DNA of 64,000 nt from an uncultured Sutterella sp. Lineage in GTDB: Bacteria; Pseudomonadota; Gammaproteobacteria; Burkholderiales; Burkholderiaceae_F. A model generated the notes under the pieces. That model was given only the letters and a program-made list of their open reading frames with translations. It was not told the origin of the DNA and did no database searches. The position numbers and the translations under genes were made by a program. Positions within the stretch are counted from its first letter, which is position 1. The number at the start of each line of letters is the position of its first letter. The stretch covers positions 1-64,000 of the forward strand of contig UQTE01000013.1 in NCBI GenBank assembly GCA_900543805.1. Reading direction: 5' to 3'. Of this stretch, positions 24,822 through 34,755 are shown one piece after another.

Positions 24822-26429
24822 TCAACGGTTTTCACGGGCTTCGGCCACGGTTTCCTCCCAGCGGGCGGTGCGGTGGACCGAAACGCTGCCGAGGATTTCG
24901 CCCGAAAGCACGTCCGCTCGGAAGGCCTTGAGGAAGGCCCCGAAAAGCGCGATCAGGACGAAGAACATAGGAATCGACGACACCGTGATCATCGACTGGA
25001 TGGTGGAAAGGACGTTGAGTCCCGGAATGGCGCGCTCCAGAAGCAGAATGCCGACGGGGAGCACCAAAAAGAGCATGCACCAGAAGGCCTTGAAACGCGG
25101 ATCCGCTTCGTCTTCGCGGGCGAGCCCCTTCGAAGTGTAGAGGCTCAGGGCAATGCCGTTTCCGGTCGCGGAAGTCGCGAGATTGAAGAAGATGAGAACG
25201 AGGAAGACGAAGACCGCGAGCTTCGGCAAGGGGAGCGTCTGAATCACCATGAGGGCCGCGCCGTTCGTGCCGATTTCGCCCACGGCGTCCGACACCTTGA
25301 GACCGTGGAAGAGTTCCTGACCCATGCCGTAATTGCCGAGAATGCAGAAGGTGAGCCAGCAGGCAAGCGGCGCCCAGATGCAGTTGGCAACCGCGATTTC
25401 GCGGAAGGTGCGCCCGTAGGACGTGCGGGCGATCCAGAGCGCGCACATGTAGCAGATCGCGACGTACCAGGCCCAGTAGAAGATCGTCCAGGTCTGCACG
25501 AACCCGGTGTGCGCCACGGCGTCGGAATTGAAGCTCATGCGAAGGAATTCTCGGATGTTCGTGCCGATCGCCATCACGGAGTTGTCGAGAATGAAGGCTG
25601 TGTCGCCCGAAATCAGGACGAACGCGAAGAAAGCGAGGCCGAGGGCGACGTTGAAGTTGGAGATCCGCCCCATCCCGCGCGCGATCGAGCGCGAAGCCGA
25701 GAGCGTGAAGAACAAGCAGAAGACAAGAATCACGCCGAGCTTGAGTTCGAACGTGTTCGGAATCCCGAGCAGGTGGCTCGCAAGCTCGCCCATCACGGGC
25801 GTGCCGATCCCTACCGTCGTCATCATCGCGGCGAAGTAGCCGAAGACGATGGCGCCGTCCAAAAGGAAGCGCGCGACGCGCTTCCAGAGCGAATCGCCGC
25901 CCAGGATGCCGACTGAAAGGTCGGAAATGCGAAGCGACGCGCACTTCTTGTTCCAAAAGAGATAGCCCATCGCCAGGGCCGGCACGAGATAGAAGGCCCA
26001 GGCCGAGAAGCCCCAGTGGAACATCCCGTAGGCGGACGCCATTTCATAGGCCGCCGTCGACCCGGGCTCAAGCCCGAAGGGAGGGGTCTTAACGTAGAAC
26101 ATCCATTCACAAAGCCCGAAGATGAGAACGCCCGCCGCGAGGGCGTTGCAGATGTTCATGGCGTTCCACATGAAAGTGTTGAACATGGGCTTCGCGTCCC
26201 GGCCGCCCAAGCGGATGTCGCCGTACTTCGTGAAGAAGCACACAAAGGCGATCGCCGAGTAGGCGACGCCCATGAGAAGGAAGAGCCAGGCGAGGTCTTC
26301 GGTGAGGAAGTTGTAGAGGACCTTGATCACGCCGACCGTCGTCTGCGGGACGACGACGATCGCCGCGATGATCACGGCGAGAATGAGGGCGGCCAGGCCC
26401 ACGAGAGACTTGTGTACGGTTTTGAGCAT
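24822..26429 (-). CDS. BCCT family betaine/carnitine/choline transporter, CaiT-like
   Basis: 535 residues with about twelve transmembrane helices, normal for BCCT carriers. Signature elements: GMFHWGFSAWAFY near residue 135, and WTIFYWAWYVAICYM followed by ARTSYGRTFREI near 320-345. The latter is the tryptophan-box helix and loop and resembles CaiT (carnitine/gamma-butyrobetaine exchanger). Both termini are short, so osmotic regulatory domains of BetP type are absent; a catabolic or exchange role is more likely than osmoprotection. It leads the operon with the M20 amidohydrolase, and its promoter faces glnD. Confidence 0.9.
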   Translation of the reverse strand: MLKTVHKSLVGLAALILAVIIAAIVVVPQTTVGVIKVLYNFLTEDLAWLFLLMGVAYSAIAFVCFFTKYGDIRLGGRDAKPMFNTFMWNAMNICNALAAGVLIFGLCEWMFYVKTPPFGLEPGSTAAYEMASAYGMFHWGFSAWAFYLVPALAMGYLFWNKKCASLRISDLSVGILGGDSLWKRVARFLLDGAIVFGYFAAMMTTVGIGTPVMGELASHLLGIPNTFELKLGVILVFCLFFTLSASRSIARGMGRISNFNVALGLAFFAFVLISGDTAFILDNSVMAIGTNIREFLRMSFNSDAVAHTGFVQTWTIFYWAWYVAICYMCALWIARTSYGRTFREIAVANCIWAPLACWLTFCILGNYGMGQELFHGLKVSDAVGEIGTNGAALMVIQTLPLPKLAVFVFLVLIFFNLATSATGNGIALSLYTSKGLAREDEADPRFKAFWCMLFLVLPVGILLLERAIPGLNVLSTIQSMITVSSIPMFFVLIALFGAFLKAFRADVLSGEILGSVSVHRTARWEETVAEARENR

Positions 26430-26794
26430 TGCGGTTGGTGAGGGAGGACGACGAAACGCTCCGGCACGTTTGGCCGTGCGGAGCCGACGTCAAGAGAAAA
26501 GGTAATTTTCCAATCCTACTTTCCGTCGGACCCCTCGTGGGAACGCAATGCTCACCACATGCGGTAATACCGCAAGAATCGGCGGGAAATGTGCTTTTTC
26601 GTCCCGAACCCGGCCGTTTTCTTCCTTTTCGAATCGAACCGACCACAGGACGCGTCGGGCGCTATAGACTGCTTCTAAGTCTTGAAAAGGACCGCCCCCG
26701 CTTGCCCGAGGGGCCCTTCTCTCCTCCAAAACGACAACCACAAAACGGCGGACTGACGCGTCGCCCCCGAACGCCGCCTCCGCCCCGAAGACGC
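26430..26794. promoter_or_regulatory. Divergent promoter region, BCCT operon and glnD
   Basis: 365 bp without a gene. It contains a perfect 6-1-6 inverted repeat GCGGTAATACCGC (26561-26573), about 135 bp from the BCCT start, which is a candidate operator. TATAGA near 26663 in plus orientation is a possible -10 for glnD, without a clear -35. Confidence 0.4.
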
Positions 26795-29362
26795 ATGACC
26801 GATGCCCCATCCATCATCGAGCGATTCCGCGCTGAGCGCGAAGTCCTCGTCGACCGTTACGAACGCGCCCCGCACGCGGGCGACTTTCTGCGCGACCACA
26901 GCCGTGCGCTCGACCGCGCGGTGACGGCGCTCGCCGACCTCTTTGACCTCCCGCGCGATGGTTTCGCCCTGGTCGCCGTGGGCGGCTGCGGGCGCGAAGA
27001 GCTCTATCCCTATTCCGACATCGACCTTCTCATTCTCATGGAGGACAAGCTCGCGGAGGATGCGGCGCTCGGCGAACGCATTTCGAATTTCCTTGCGGAA
27101 CTCTGGAATTTCGGCCTCCCCGTAGGCGCCTCGGTGCGAAGTGAAACGGCCTTTCTCGAAGAGGCCGCGGGCGACGTGTCGGTTGCGACGACCTACCTCG
27201 AAGAGCGTCTCCTGCGCGGAGACGAAGCGCTTCTCACCCGTGCGCTCGAGCGCTTTCACGCCCAGCTCGACGCCAAGGACTTCTTTCAGAAGAAGATGCT
27301 CGAACTCGCGCGGCGCCATCAGCGCTACGAAGACACCCCCTATTCGCTCGAACCCAACATCAAGGAGAGCCCCGGGGGCCTGCGCGACATTCAGGTCTTT
27401 CTCTGGTGCGCGAAGGCCGCGCACATCGCGACCGACTTTCGAGACCTCTCGAAGTCGGGGCTTCTCTCCGAAGAGGAAGTCGAAACGCTCTACCGCGTCC
27501 ACGACTTTCTCAGTCACCTTCGCATCAACCTGCACCTTTGCGCAAAGCGCCACGAAGACCGTCTGATCTTCGACCTGCAGGAAGCGCTCGCGCAACGCCT
27601 CGGGTGGCTGCCGGCTGGCCCCATGCGCGCCTCTGAGCGCCTCATGAAGGCCTACTACCGAAACGCCCAGCAGGTCGTTCAGATGTCGCAGCTGCAACTC
27701 TATGCGCTCTCCGACCGCCTTCTCGGCGACATGACGGGCGCGAAGGTTCTTCCGATCGCGCCGGGCTTTACGGCCCGCGGCGACGAAATGGACATCGACG
27801 ACCCGAAGCTCTTTGAAAAGCGTCCGAGCGCCATGCTCGAGACCTTCCTCGTCTTTGCCGAGCACATGGAGTTGAAGCGCATGTCGACGCGTCTTCTGCG
27901 CGCGCTCTGGCACGCGTCCCTCGGGATTGACGACGACTTCCGAAACGATCCGAAGAACCACGAAACCTTCCTCAAGATCCTGCAGCTCCCGCGCGGCACC
28001 TACCACGCCCTGAAGCAGATGAACCTCTGGGGGATTCTCGGGCGCTATCTTCTGCCTTTCCGGCATATCGTCGGGCAGATGCAGCACGACCTCTACCACA
28101 TCTTCACGGTCGATCAGCATACGCTTCGCGTCGTTCGGAACATCCGCCGCTTTGCGCGAAGCGACTTCGCGCACGAATACCCCTTCTGCTCGGACATCAT
28201 GGCGGGGCTCGACCGGAACTGGCGCCTTCTCATCGCGGGCCTCTTTCACGACATCGGAAAGGGCCTCGGGGGCCGGCACGAGGAAATCGGAGCGAAGCGC
28301 CTCGAAGCCTGGGCGCGCTCCATGCGCTTTGCCGAGGAAGACATCGACTTCATGTGCTTTCTCGTGCGCGAACACCTCACGATGAGCCTCACGGCGCAAA
28401 AGCGCGACATTTCCGACCCGCAGGTGATCGACGCCTTCGCGAAGGTCGTGAAGACAAAGGAACGTTTGGACGCCCTCTATCTCCTCACGGTCGCCGACAT
28501 CCGCGCGACGAGTCCCAAGGTGTGGAACCCCTGGAAGGCGCAGCTTCTCGAGGCGCTTTACCGCACCACGCTCTCGCGCCTCAAGGGCACCTGGGTGACC
28601 CCCAAGACCGCCGTTCTCGAACGGCGCCGAGAAGTGTGCGCAAAACTCGAAGGCAAGCTCTCCGAAGCCGAGCGAGACGCGCTCTGGCGCGAACTCGACG
28701 TCGTCTACTTCCTTCGAAACACGACGGACGACATCGTCTGGCACGCCCTCTCGACGGCGGGGCATCTGGAAGACCGCACGCCCTTGGTGCGCGTGCGCGA
28801 ACACCCGACGCTCGGGGGCCTGCAGGTGCTCGTCTACACGCCCGACCAGAAGGACCTGTTCCTCCGCATGGTCGCCTACTTCGGCGCAAAGAGCCTCTCG
28901 ATCATGGACGCGCGCATCCACACGACGCAGCACGGTTGGGCGCTCGACACGCTCCTTGTGACGGATCCCTTCGAGCACGACACGCCCGAGCGCACCGCGC
29001 AGAAGATCGAGCGCGAACTCCCCGAGGCGCTCAACATCGCGAACCCCATCCCGAAGCCCCGCCGCGGGAAGCTCTCTCGCCGCTCGCGCCACTTCCCGAC
29101 GCGTCCCATGGTCACGATCGTCCCGACCGCTTCGGGGAAGGCCTGGCTGTTGAACGTCATCTGCACGGACCGCCTCGGACTCGTCTACGACATCTCCGAC
29201 ATCCTTGCACGGCACAACATCAACCTGCAGACGGCGAAGATCACGACGCTCGGCGAGCGCGTCGAAGACGTATTCCTCATCGACGGCCCCGTGCTACGCG
29301 ACGAAGCGACGCTTCTTGCGATCGAAGCGGAGATCATCAAGGTGCTCGAACCCGCGGCGTAA
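26795..29362 (+). CDS. glnD: Bifunctional uridylyltransferase/uridylyl-removing enzyme GlnD
   Basis: 855 residues from ATG 26795, the usual GlnD length. The domains are in order: nucleotidyltransferase (GGCGREELYPYSDIDLLIL, residues 63-81), the GlnD-specific helical region, an HD hydrolase (LFHDIGKGLGGRHEEIGA near 480), and two ACT domains (from ~675 LQVLVYTPDQKDLF and ~785 WLLNVICTDRLGLVYDISDIL). GlnD senses glutamine and reversibly uridylylates PII proteins (GlnB/GlnK), controlling glutamine synthetase and Ntr regulation in the cytoplasm. Upstream in-frame sequence (122 codons) is non-homologous and rejected. No PII gene is in this window. Confidence 0.95.
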   Translation: MTDAPSIIERFRAEREVLVDRYERAPHAGDFLRDHSRALDRAVTALADLFDLPRDGFALVAVGGCGREELYPYSDIDLLILMEDKLAEDAALGERISNFLAELWNFGLPVGASVRSETAFLEEAAGDVSVATTYLEERLLRGDEALLTRALERFHAQLDAKDFFQKKMLELARRHQRYEDTPYSLEPNIKESPGGLRDIQVFLWCAKAAHIATDFRDLSKSGLLSEEEVETLYRVHDFLSHLRINLHLCAKRHEDRLIFDLQEALAQRLGWLPAGPMRASERLMKAYYRNAQQVVQMSQLQLYALSDRLLGDMTGAKVLPIAPGFTARGDEMDIDDPKLFEKRPSAMLETFLVFAEHMELKRMSTRLLRALWHASLGIDDDFRNDPKNHETFLKILQLPRGTYHALKQMNLWGILGRYLLPFRHIVGQMQHDLYHIFTVDQHTLRVVRNIRRFARSDFAHEYPFCSDIMAGLDRNWRLLIAGLFHDIGKGLGGRHEEIGAKRLEAWARSMRFAEEDIDFMCFLVREHLTMSLTAQKRDISDPQVIDAFAKVVKTKERLDALYLLTVADIRATSPKVWNPWKAQLLEALYRTTLSRLKGTWVTPKTAVLERRREVCAKLEGKLSEAERDALWRELDVVYFLRNTTDDIVWHALSTAGHLEDRTPLVRVREHPTLGGLQVLVYTPDQKDLFLRMVAYFGAKSLSIMDARIHTTQHGWALDTLLVTDPFEHDTPERTAQKIERELPEALNIANPIPKPRRGKLSRRSRHFPTRPMVTIVPTASGKAWLLNVICTDRLGLVYDISDILARHNINLQTAKITTLGERVEDVFLIDGPVLRDEATLLAIEAEIIKVLEPAA

Positions 29363-29534
29363 AGCCCTCGAAGGCCTACTCCTTCGCGGGTCATAAGAAT
29401 GCCGTAGGCGAAATATCTCAGTCGGTTTGAGAAGCCGCGCAAAAGGAGAAATTTCTTTTTGCACGACACACCGTCCGTCCCCGCCACGCCGTATAGTGGA
29501 GGGACTTTCACTTCGCACGACGAGGACAGCATTC

Positions 29535-30740
29535 ATGCAAAACGAACTTTTTTCCCAACTTCAACCCCGGCCCGACGATCCCATCCTCGGGCTCAACGAA
29601 GTCTTTCAGAAGGACGAGCGCCCCGAAAAGGTGAACCTCACGGTCGGCGCCTACCTCACGGACGCGGGCGTGATGCCGCTCCTTCCGACCGTGGAGGAAG
29701 CCGCCCGACGCGTTCTCGCGCGCCGCGAACCCCACGCCTACATCCCGATGTCGGGCCTTTCCGCCTACAACGAGAGCGTGCGTCGTCTTCTCTTCGGCGC
29801 CGAGCGCGCCCCGGCGCTCTCCGAGCGCACGGCCACCGTGCAGACGATCGGCGGCACGGGAGCGCTCTACCTCGCGGCGCTCTTTGCGAAAACCGTTCTC
29901 GGCGTAAAACTCGTCGTCGTGTCGGACCCGACCTGGGGCAACCACATCGCGATCTTCAAGCTCGCGGGGCTCGAGGTCGCCACCTACCCCTACTACAACC
30001 GCACGCTCGGCGGCCTTCGCTTTGACGGGATGCGCTCGGCGCTTTCGACCCTTCCCGCCAACACGATGGTTCTCATTCACGCGTGCTGCCACAACCCGAC
30101 GGGCGTGGACCTCCCGAGGGACGCCTGGAGCGAAGTCGTGAAAATCGTGAAGGAACGCAATCTCGTCCCGCTTCTCGACATCGCCTATCAGGGATTGGGC
30201 GACGGACTCGACGAGGACGGCTACGCCCCGCGCCTTTTCGCCGACGAAGGCGTCGCGGCGCTCGTTGCGGCGTCCTCTTCGAAGAACTTTGCACTCTATG
30301 GTCAGCGCGCCGGGGCCCTGCACGTCCTCACGCGCTCGAATGAGGAAAAGCGCACGGTCGAATCCATTTTGAAGAGCCTCGTTCGCTCCACCTATTCGAA
30401 TCCTCCGAAGTTCGCGGGCTCGGTCGTCGCGGAAGTCCTCGCCGACCCCGAACTCGAAGCCCGCTGGCGCAAGGAAGTCGACGAAATGCGCGAGCGCATG
30501 GTGCTTATGCGGCGGCTTTTCGCCGAGGCGGGCGAGCGCCACGGCGTGGACCTTTCGTTTGTCGTCGGACAAAAGGGGATGTTCTCCTTCACGGGCTTCA
30601 CGAAAGAAATGATGACGGAGCTTCGCGAAAAATACGCCGTCTACGGCGTCGCAAACGGCCGCATCTGCGTGGCCGGACTCAACCGCGGCAACGTCGAATA
30701 CGCGGCCGAAGCCTTTGCGAAAGTGCTCGCCCGCAGGTAA
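29535..30740 (+). CDS. Aromatic/aspartate aminotransferase (class I, PLP)
   Basis: 401 residues from ATG 29535 (GAGGA upstream). It is a fold-type I aminotransferase of subgroup I-alpha: NLTVGAYLTDAGVMP at the N-terminus, PTWGNHIAIF, HACCHNPTGVDL, LLDIAYQGLGDGL, and the PLP lysine K250 in SSSKNFALYGQRAG. Length and these motifs are shared by TyrB and AspC; the sequence looks closer to the aromatic/aspartate TyrB group, but the two cannot be separated safely by eye. Reaction: transamination between aromatic amino acids or aspartate and 2-oxoglutarate. It stands alone, 172 bp after glnD. Confidence 0.9.
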   Translation: MQNELFSQLQPRPDDPILGLNEVFQKDERPEKVNLTVGAYLTDAGVMPLLPTVEEAARRVLARREPHAYIPMSGLSAYNESVRRLLFGAERAPALSERTATVQTIGGTGALYLAALFAKTVLGVKLVVVSDPTWGNHIAIFKLAGLEVATYPYYNRTLGGLRFDGMRSALSTLPANTMVLIHACCHNPTGVDLPRDAWSEVVKIVKERNLVPLLDIAYQGLGDGLDEDGYAPRLFADEGVAALVAASSSKNFALYGQRAGALHVLTRSNEEKRTVESILKSLVRSTYSNPPKFAGSVVAEVLADPELEARWRKEVDEMRERMVLMRRLFAEAGERHGVDLSFVVGQKGMFSFTGFTKEMMTELREKYAVYGVANGRICVAGLNRGNVEYAAEAFAKVLARR

Positions 30741-31120
30741 ACCCATACCGCCTTCAAACAAACTCCCGCAAATGTAACCGGCGGGACAGGACATGAGGTC
30801 CGCATCCGAAGCCCCGGAGGCGGACCGATTCATTTTCGGCAGGAACGTTCTCGTCGACGTGCAGTTTCGCCGCTGCCCGTCGGACGGTTACGAGAAACCA
30901 GACGACTACACCGGCGCATCCGTCACATCCTCCTTCCTCCCATTTTCCCCTGTCGCTCAATAGAAGAAACAAAAAAACACCAAAAAAGGGCGAAAATTTC
31001 TTTCTCTACGCCGCTTGTGCTTCCCCTGAACATCTTTACTATCAATATTGATATAAGGGATTTTTCTTAACAAACTCCACGTACATCAACACACAAGGCG
31101 TTTTTCTTCTCGACACTCCC

Positions 31121-31148
31121 TTGTCATCAACAAAAAATGGAATAATAT
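31121..31148 (+). promoter_or_regulatory. Candidate sigma70 promoter of the bcs operon
   Basis: TTGTCA (31121-31126), 16-bp spacer, TAATAT (31143-31148). This is the best -35/-10 pair in the leader and lies about 75 bp before the bcsQ start. Confidence 0.5.
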
Positions 31149-31183
31149 GGAATAGTAATTTCCCGAATTTTTATTCCCATATT
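31144..31183. promoter_or_regulatory. Inverted repeat overlapping the bcs -10 region
   Basis: AATATGGAATA (31144-31154) pairs with TATTCCCATATT (31172-31183), with one bulged C. It overlaps the predicted -10 and start site, so it is a good operator candidate for a repressor. Confidence 0.45.
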
Positions 31184-31221
31184 CTTCATCTCTTTGATTG
31201 TTGAACGCTGATCTTAAGAGC

Positions 31222-32127
31222 ATGACTTCGAACGTTTTTGTCGCTTCGCGACAGCGTTCCGACACGCCCGCATCATTATCCCCCTCCTCGATTCCGGCAC
31301 AGAATGCAGCTCGGAGGGAGACGCTTTCCCGGCAATACAGCCTCTTCGCCCTGCTGATCGAAAGGGGCGTCCGAGCCTCCGATCATGGCGTTTCAACCCC
31401 CCCCCTCCCGACAAGGGATCTCAGTCCGATCATCCTCGCTTTCCGCAGCCTTCGCGAAGGCGCGGGAAGCTCCACCGTCGCCGCCGCGGCCGCCTGGCAT
31501 CTCGGCACGCGACGCGGGAGCCGCGTGCTCGCCGTGGCGCCGCAAGGCACTTTCTCAGGCTTTCGCACCCTCTTCAATCTTCCGCCCGACGTACGGCCTT
31601 CCGACATTTTCTGGCGCTACACGGATTCCATATTTATAGCGTTTACGCCTGACAAAACCGAGAACAATTATTCCTCACACCCTCCCGTCAATCTCGACCC
31701 GGCCGACCTTTGCGACCCGCATTTCACGCACGTCGTCGTCGACCTCGGCCACGACGACACCGAGACCGCGCAGCTTTGGCGCGGTGCGGCGGACGTGCTC
31801 GTCACCGTGGCGGAGCCCGACGCCCACACGGCGGTGAAACTCTCGGAGCACACCGTCGCCCGAAACGAATTGGTTCTCTTCAACAAGGCGCTCAGTTTTT
31901 CCGAGAGCCACACGGACGTGATGCAGTTCCTTCGCGCAACGCCGGGACTCTCCGCGCGCATTGCGCCGCAGATCGTTCCCCGCGACGAATTCGCCGCCCG
32001 GGCCGCCCTGCAGCGCGGCCCCGTGACGCAGCTCGCCCCCTTTGCCGAGAGCGCGCAGGCGATCACCGCGCTCTCCACCTGGCTGATCCTTCGCGCCGCC
32101 CGCCTTCGTGAGGAAGTGCGATGCTGA
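31222..32127 (+). CDS. bcsQ: Cellulose biosynthesis protein BcsQ (MinD/ParA-like)
   Basis: 301 residues from ATG 31222 (AAGAG just upstream; in-frame TTG codons at 31198/31201 are alternatives). After a ~60-residue polar leader comes the ParA/MinD strand and deviant Walker A (LAFRSLREGAGSSTVAAAAAWHLG). It lacks the usual final lysine, as do other BcsQ proteins (RGGVGTT type). Later strands (HVVVDLGHDD; DVLVTVAEPD; LVLFNK) fit the fold. BcsQ assists polar assembly of the cellulose secretion machine at the inner membrane. The last bases overlap bcsA by 7 bp. Overall similarity is modest, and the assignment relies partly on position. Confidence 0.8.
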   Translation: MTSNVFVASRQRSDTPASLSPSSIPAQNAARRETLSRQYSLFALLIERGVRASDHGVSTPPLPTRDLSPIILAFRSLREGAGSSTVAAAAAWHLGTRRGSRVLAVAPQGTFSGFRTLFNLPPDVRPSDIFWRYTDSIFIAFTPDKTENNYSSHPPVNLDPADLCDPHFTHVVVDLGHDDTETAQLWRGAADVLVTVAEPDAHTAVKLSEHTVARNELVLFNKALSFSESHTDVMQFLRATPGLSARIAPQIVPRDEFAARAALQRGPVTQLAPFAESAQAITALSTWLILRAARLREEVRC

Positions 32128-34691
32128 TCAAGACCGTCCTGCTGCGGTTCTTCCGCGGCGTGGATCGGGAAGGCGCAGCACTCCTTGAAAAGTCCACGTC
32201 GCTCGTTTCTTCGCTCGTCAACGGCGCCCTTCTGGCGGCGGCATGGCTCTTTTTGCCTTTGGAAAACGCAAACTGGCGTGCGCTTCGCGCCCGGTTTTCC
32301 GACGTCTACCCGAACGTCGATCCGGCCCGAACCCGGCCGCTCGACGGTCTGCGGATTCTGATTCAGAGCCTCTTTCTCCTTTTTGTCCGGGGAAAGGGAA
32401 GCGCCCGCCCGACGTCCGTGCGCCCGAAGACACGCCCCCTTCCGGCGCGGCTCCTCTACCGGGCGACGGTTTTGCTCAAGGCATGGGACCGCCGCGAGGC
32501 GCGGCGTTTCGCCGAGACCGCGCCGCAGCCCTTCGGCCCGGTGCGCGCGATTCTCTGCGCGCTTCTCGGCGCCGTTGCGGTCGTTCTCTTTGCGCTTTGC
32601 GTGACGCAGCACCTTGATCCCCGCTTTCAGGTGCTCTTTTCGGCCTGCACGTTCGCCTTGGCGCTCGTGCTTCGGCTCGTGCGCATTCGCCTGACGGTGC
32701 TCCTGCTCGTTCTCCTTTCGCTCGTCGTCTCGTCGCGCTACCTCTGGTGGCGCCTCACCGAAACCGTCAACTTCGATTCGATCGGAGGGCACGTGTTCTC
32801 GGCGATGCTCATGACCGCGGAGATCTACACCTTCGTCCTGATGGCGCTCAGCTACTTCCAGACCTTCTGGGTGCTCGACCGCAAACCCTGTCCGCTCCCC
32901 GAGGACCGCTCCCCATGGCCGCACGTGGACGTCTGCATTCCGAGCTACAACGAGCCCCTTGAACTCGTGCGCACGACGGTGCTCGGCGTGCAGTCTATGG
33001 ACTGGCCCAAGGAGAAACTTCACGTCTGGATTCTCGACGACGGCGACCGCGACGACTTCGAAGCCTTTGCGAAAGAAGCGGGCGCGGGCTACATCCGCCG
33101 CAAGGAGCACAAGGGCGCCAAGGCGGGGAACATCAACCACGCCCTCGGGAAGATTCACGGCGAATTCGTCGTGATCTTCGACTGCGACCACATTCCGGTG
33201 CGCTCCTTCCTCACCCAAACCATGGGCTGGATGCTGCGCGACGAGAAAATCGCGCTCGTGCAGACGCCGCACCACTTCTACTCGCCCGCGCCCTATCAGC
33301 GAAACCTCCGCCTCACGGACGCGGTCCCGCAGGAGGACGCCCTCTTTCACGTCTTCATTCAGTGCGGCAACGACACCTGGAACGCAACGCTCTTTTGCGG
33401 CTCCTGCACGGTCATACGGCGCAAGGCGCTCGACGAAATCGGCGGAATCGCCACCGAAACCGTCACGGAGGACGCCCACACGTCGCTTCGGCTCTATCGG
33501 CGCGGCTGGCGCTCGGCCTTCCTTTCGACGCCGCTCGCCGCGGGCCTTTCGACCGAGACGCTCGCCTCGCACATCGGGCAGCGCATCCGCTGGGCGCGCG
33601 GGATGATTCAGATCTTCCGGCTTGACAATCCGCTCTTCGGGCGGGGGCTTACGCTCGGACAGCGTCTGTGCTTCTTCAGCGGGATGTTTTACTTCCTGCT
33701 CGGCATTCCGAGGATCATCTTCCTCATCGCGCCGCTTCCCTTCATCTTTTTCGACACGAACGTCATTCAGGCGCCGGGACTGGCGATCCTCGCCTTCGTC
33801 GTGCCGCACCTCGTGCACCTCAACCTCTCGAACGAGTTTGCGCAGCGGGGCCTTCGCTTTCCGTTGATGGGCGAAATCTACGACACGGTGCTCTCCTGGT
33901 ACATCGCGGTTCCGACGACCGTGGCGCTCTTTGCGCCGCACGTCGGAAAATTCAACGTGACGACGAAGGGCGCAAAGGTCGACTCGGACCACCTCGACTG
34001 GCACATCGCGCGGCCCTACCTCGTGCTCCTCGCCCTCAACGCCGCGGGGCTTTTGTGGCTCTTCGGGCGCGCGTTCACGTCAGGCGGTCTCGACGGCGCG
34101 ACGATTCTCGTCAACGTCGTCTGGCTCTTCTACAACATGGTGATTCTTTCCGCGGCCGTGGCGGTCGCCGTCGAGACCGTGCAGGAGCGTCGTTTTCACC
34201 GCGTGACGACGCGCCGCCGCGCCTCGCTTCGCCGCGACGACGGCACCGTCTGGCACGCGACGCTTCGGGACTTCTCGCAAACCGGCGTGAATCTCGAGAT
34301 GCCCGCTGAAGCGGCGGGGCGCCTGCGCACCTCCGAAACCGTTTCGCTCGTCCTTGAGGACGACGGCGTTGCGCACGAATTCCGCGGGATGATCCGCCGC
34401 GCCAACGCACGCGGCGTCGGCATCGAACTCACCTTCCGAAGCCTTGCCGAAGAAAAGCGATACATCGCAGCGACCTTCTGCCGCGATCACCTCTGGGACG
34501 ACGCCCTGCACAAGCCGGGCGTGGGAATCGGTCAAGCCCTGCGTACGATCCTCGGCTTTGCTGGACTCGGCGTCCGATCGATCATCAGCCTCGCGCCCTC
34601 CTGGGCCGCCATCGGATTGGTGGACGTACAGCGTTTCCTTCGCTGGCTTTCGGACTTTGTCCCGAGACGTCCCCGACGACGCGAATTCTGA
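32121..34691 (+). CDS. bcsA: Cellulose synthase catalytic subunit BcsA with PilZ domain
   Basis: 856 residues; AGGAAG precedes ATG 32121. An N-terminal helical region and several transmembrane helices frame a GT2 domain with all processive-synthase motifs: D306-D307-G, DCDH (354-357), T449-E450-D451, and Q487-R-I-R-W491. After more helices, residues ~690 onward form a PilZ domain with RRASLR and DFSQTG (the RxxxR and D/NxSxxG c-di-GMP contacts). It polymerises UDP-glucose into beta-1,4-glucan and moves it across the inner membrane, activated by c-di-GMP. It overlaps bcsQ by 7 bp and is followed by bcsB after 64 bp. Confidence 0.97.
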   Translation: MLIKTVLLRFFRGVDREGAALLEKSTSLVSSLVNGALLAAAWLFLPLENANWRALRARFSDVYPNVDPARTRPLDGLRILIQSLFLLFVRGKGSARPTSVRPKTRPLPARLLYRATVLLKAWDRREARRFAETAPQPFGPVRAILCALLGAVAVVLFALCVTQHLDPRFQVLFSACTFALALVLRLVRIRLTVLLLVLLSLVVSSRYLWWRLTETVNFDSIGGHVFSAMLMTAEIYTFVLMALSYFQTFWVLDRKPCPLPEDRSPWPHVDVCIPSYNEPLELVRTTVLGVQSMDWPKEKLHVWILDDGDRDDFEAFAKEAGAGYIRRKEHKGAKAGNINHALGKIHGEFVVIFDCDHIPVRSFLTQTMGWMLRDEKIALVQTPHHFYSPAPYQRNLRLTDAVPQEDALFHVFIQCGNDTWNATLFCGSCTVIRRKALDEIGGIATETVTEDAHTSLRLYRRGWRSAFLSTPLAAGLSTETLASHIGQRIRWARGMIQIFRLDNPLFGRGLTLGQRLCFFSGMFYFLLGIPRIIFLIAPLPFIFFDTNVIQAPGLAILAFVVPHLVHLNLSNEFAQRGLRFPLMGEIYDTVLSWYIAVPTTVALFAPHVGKFNVTTKGAKVDSDHLDWHIARPYLVLLALNAAGLLWLFGRAFTSGGLDGATILVNVVWLFYNMVILSAAVAVAVETVQERRFHRVTTRRRASLRRDDGTVWHATLRDFSQTGVNLEMPAEAAGRLRTSETVSLVLEDDGVAHEFRGMIRRANARGVGIELTFRSLAEEKRYIAATFCRDHLWDDALHKPGVGIGQALRTILGFAGLGVRSIISLAPSWAAIGLVDVQRFLRWLSDFVPRRPRRREF

Positions 34692-34755
34692 CCCGAGCGC
34701 AACCTTGAAGGCCCGCTCCGAAAACGACCGAAAAACTTTGATTGTGTTGAAAACA

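Larger units (their letters stand above)
30741..31221. promoter_or_regulatory. 480-bp AT-rich leader of the cellulose operon
   Basis: No gene. The last 250 bp are markedly AT-rich compared with everything around. A perfect 12-bp palindrome ATCAATATTGAT lies at 31041-31052. The promoter and overlapping inverted repeat are listed separately. A long regulated leader fits an operon under environmental control. Confidence 0.6.

Noticed and set aside
26675..29215. An 846-codon antisense frame over glnD, and similar long frames over the bcsA, aminotransferase, MFS/flavoprotein and creA-M50 regions
   Set aside because: All overlap genes with full-length family matches on the other strand, and none has a signal, motif or supported start.
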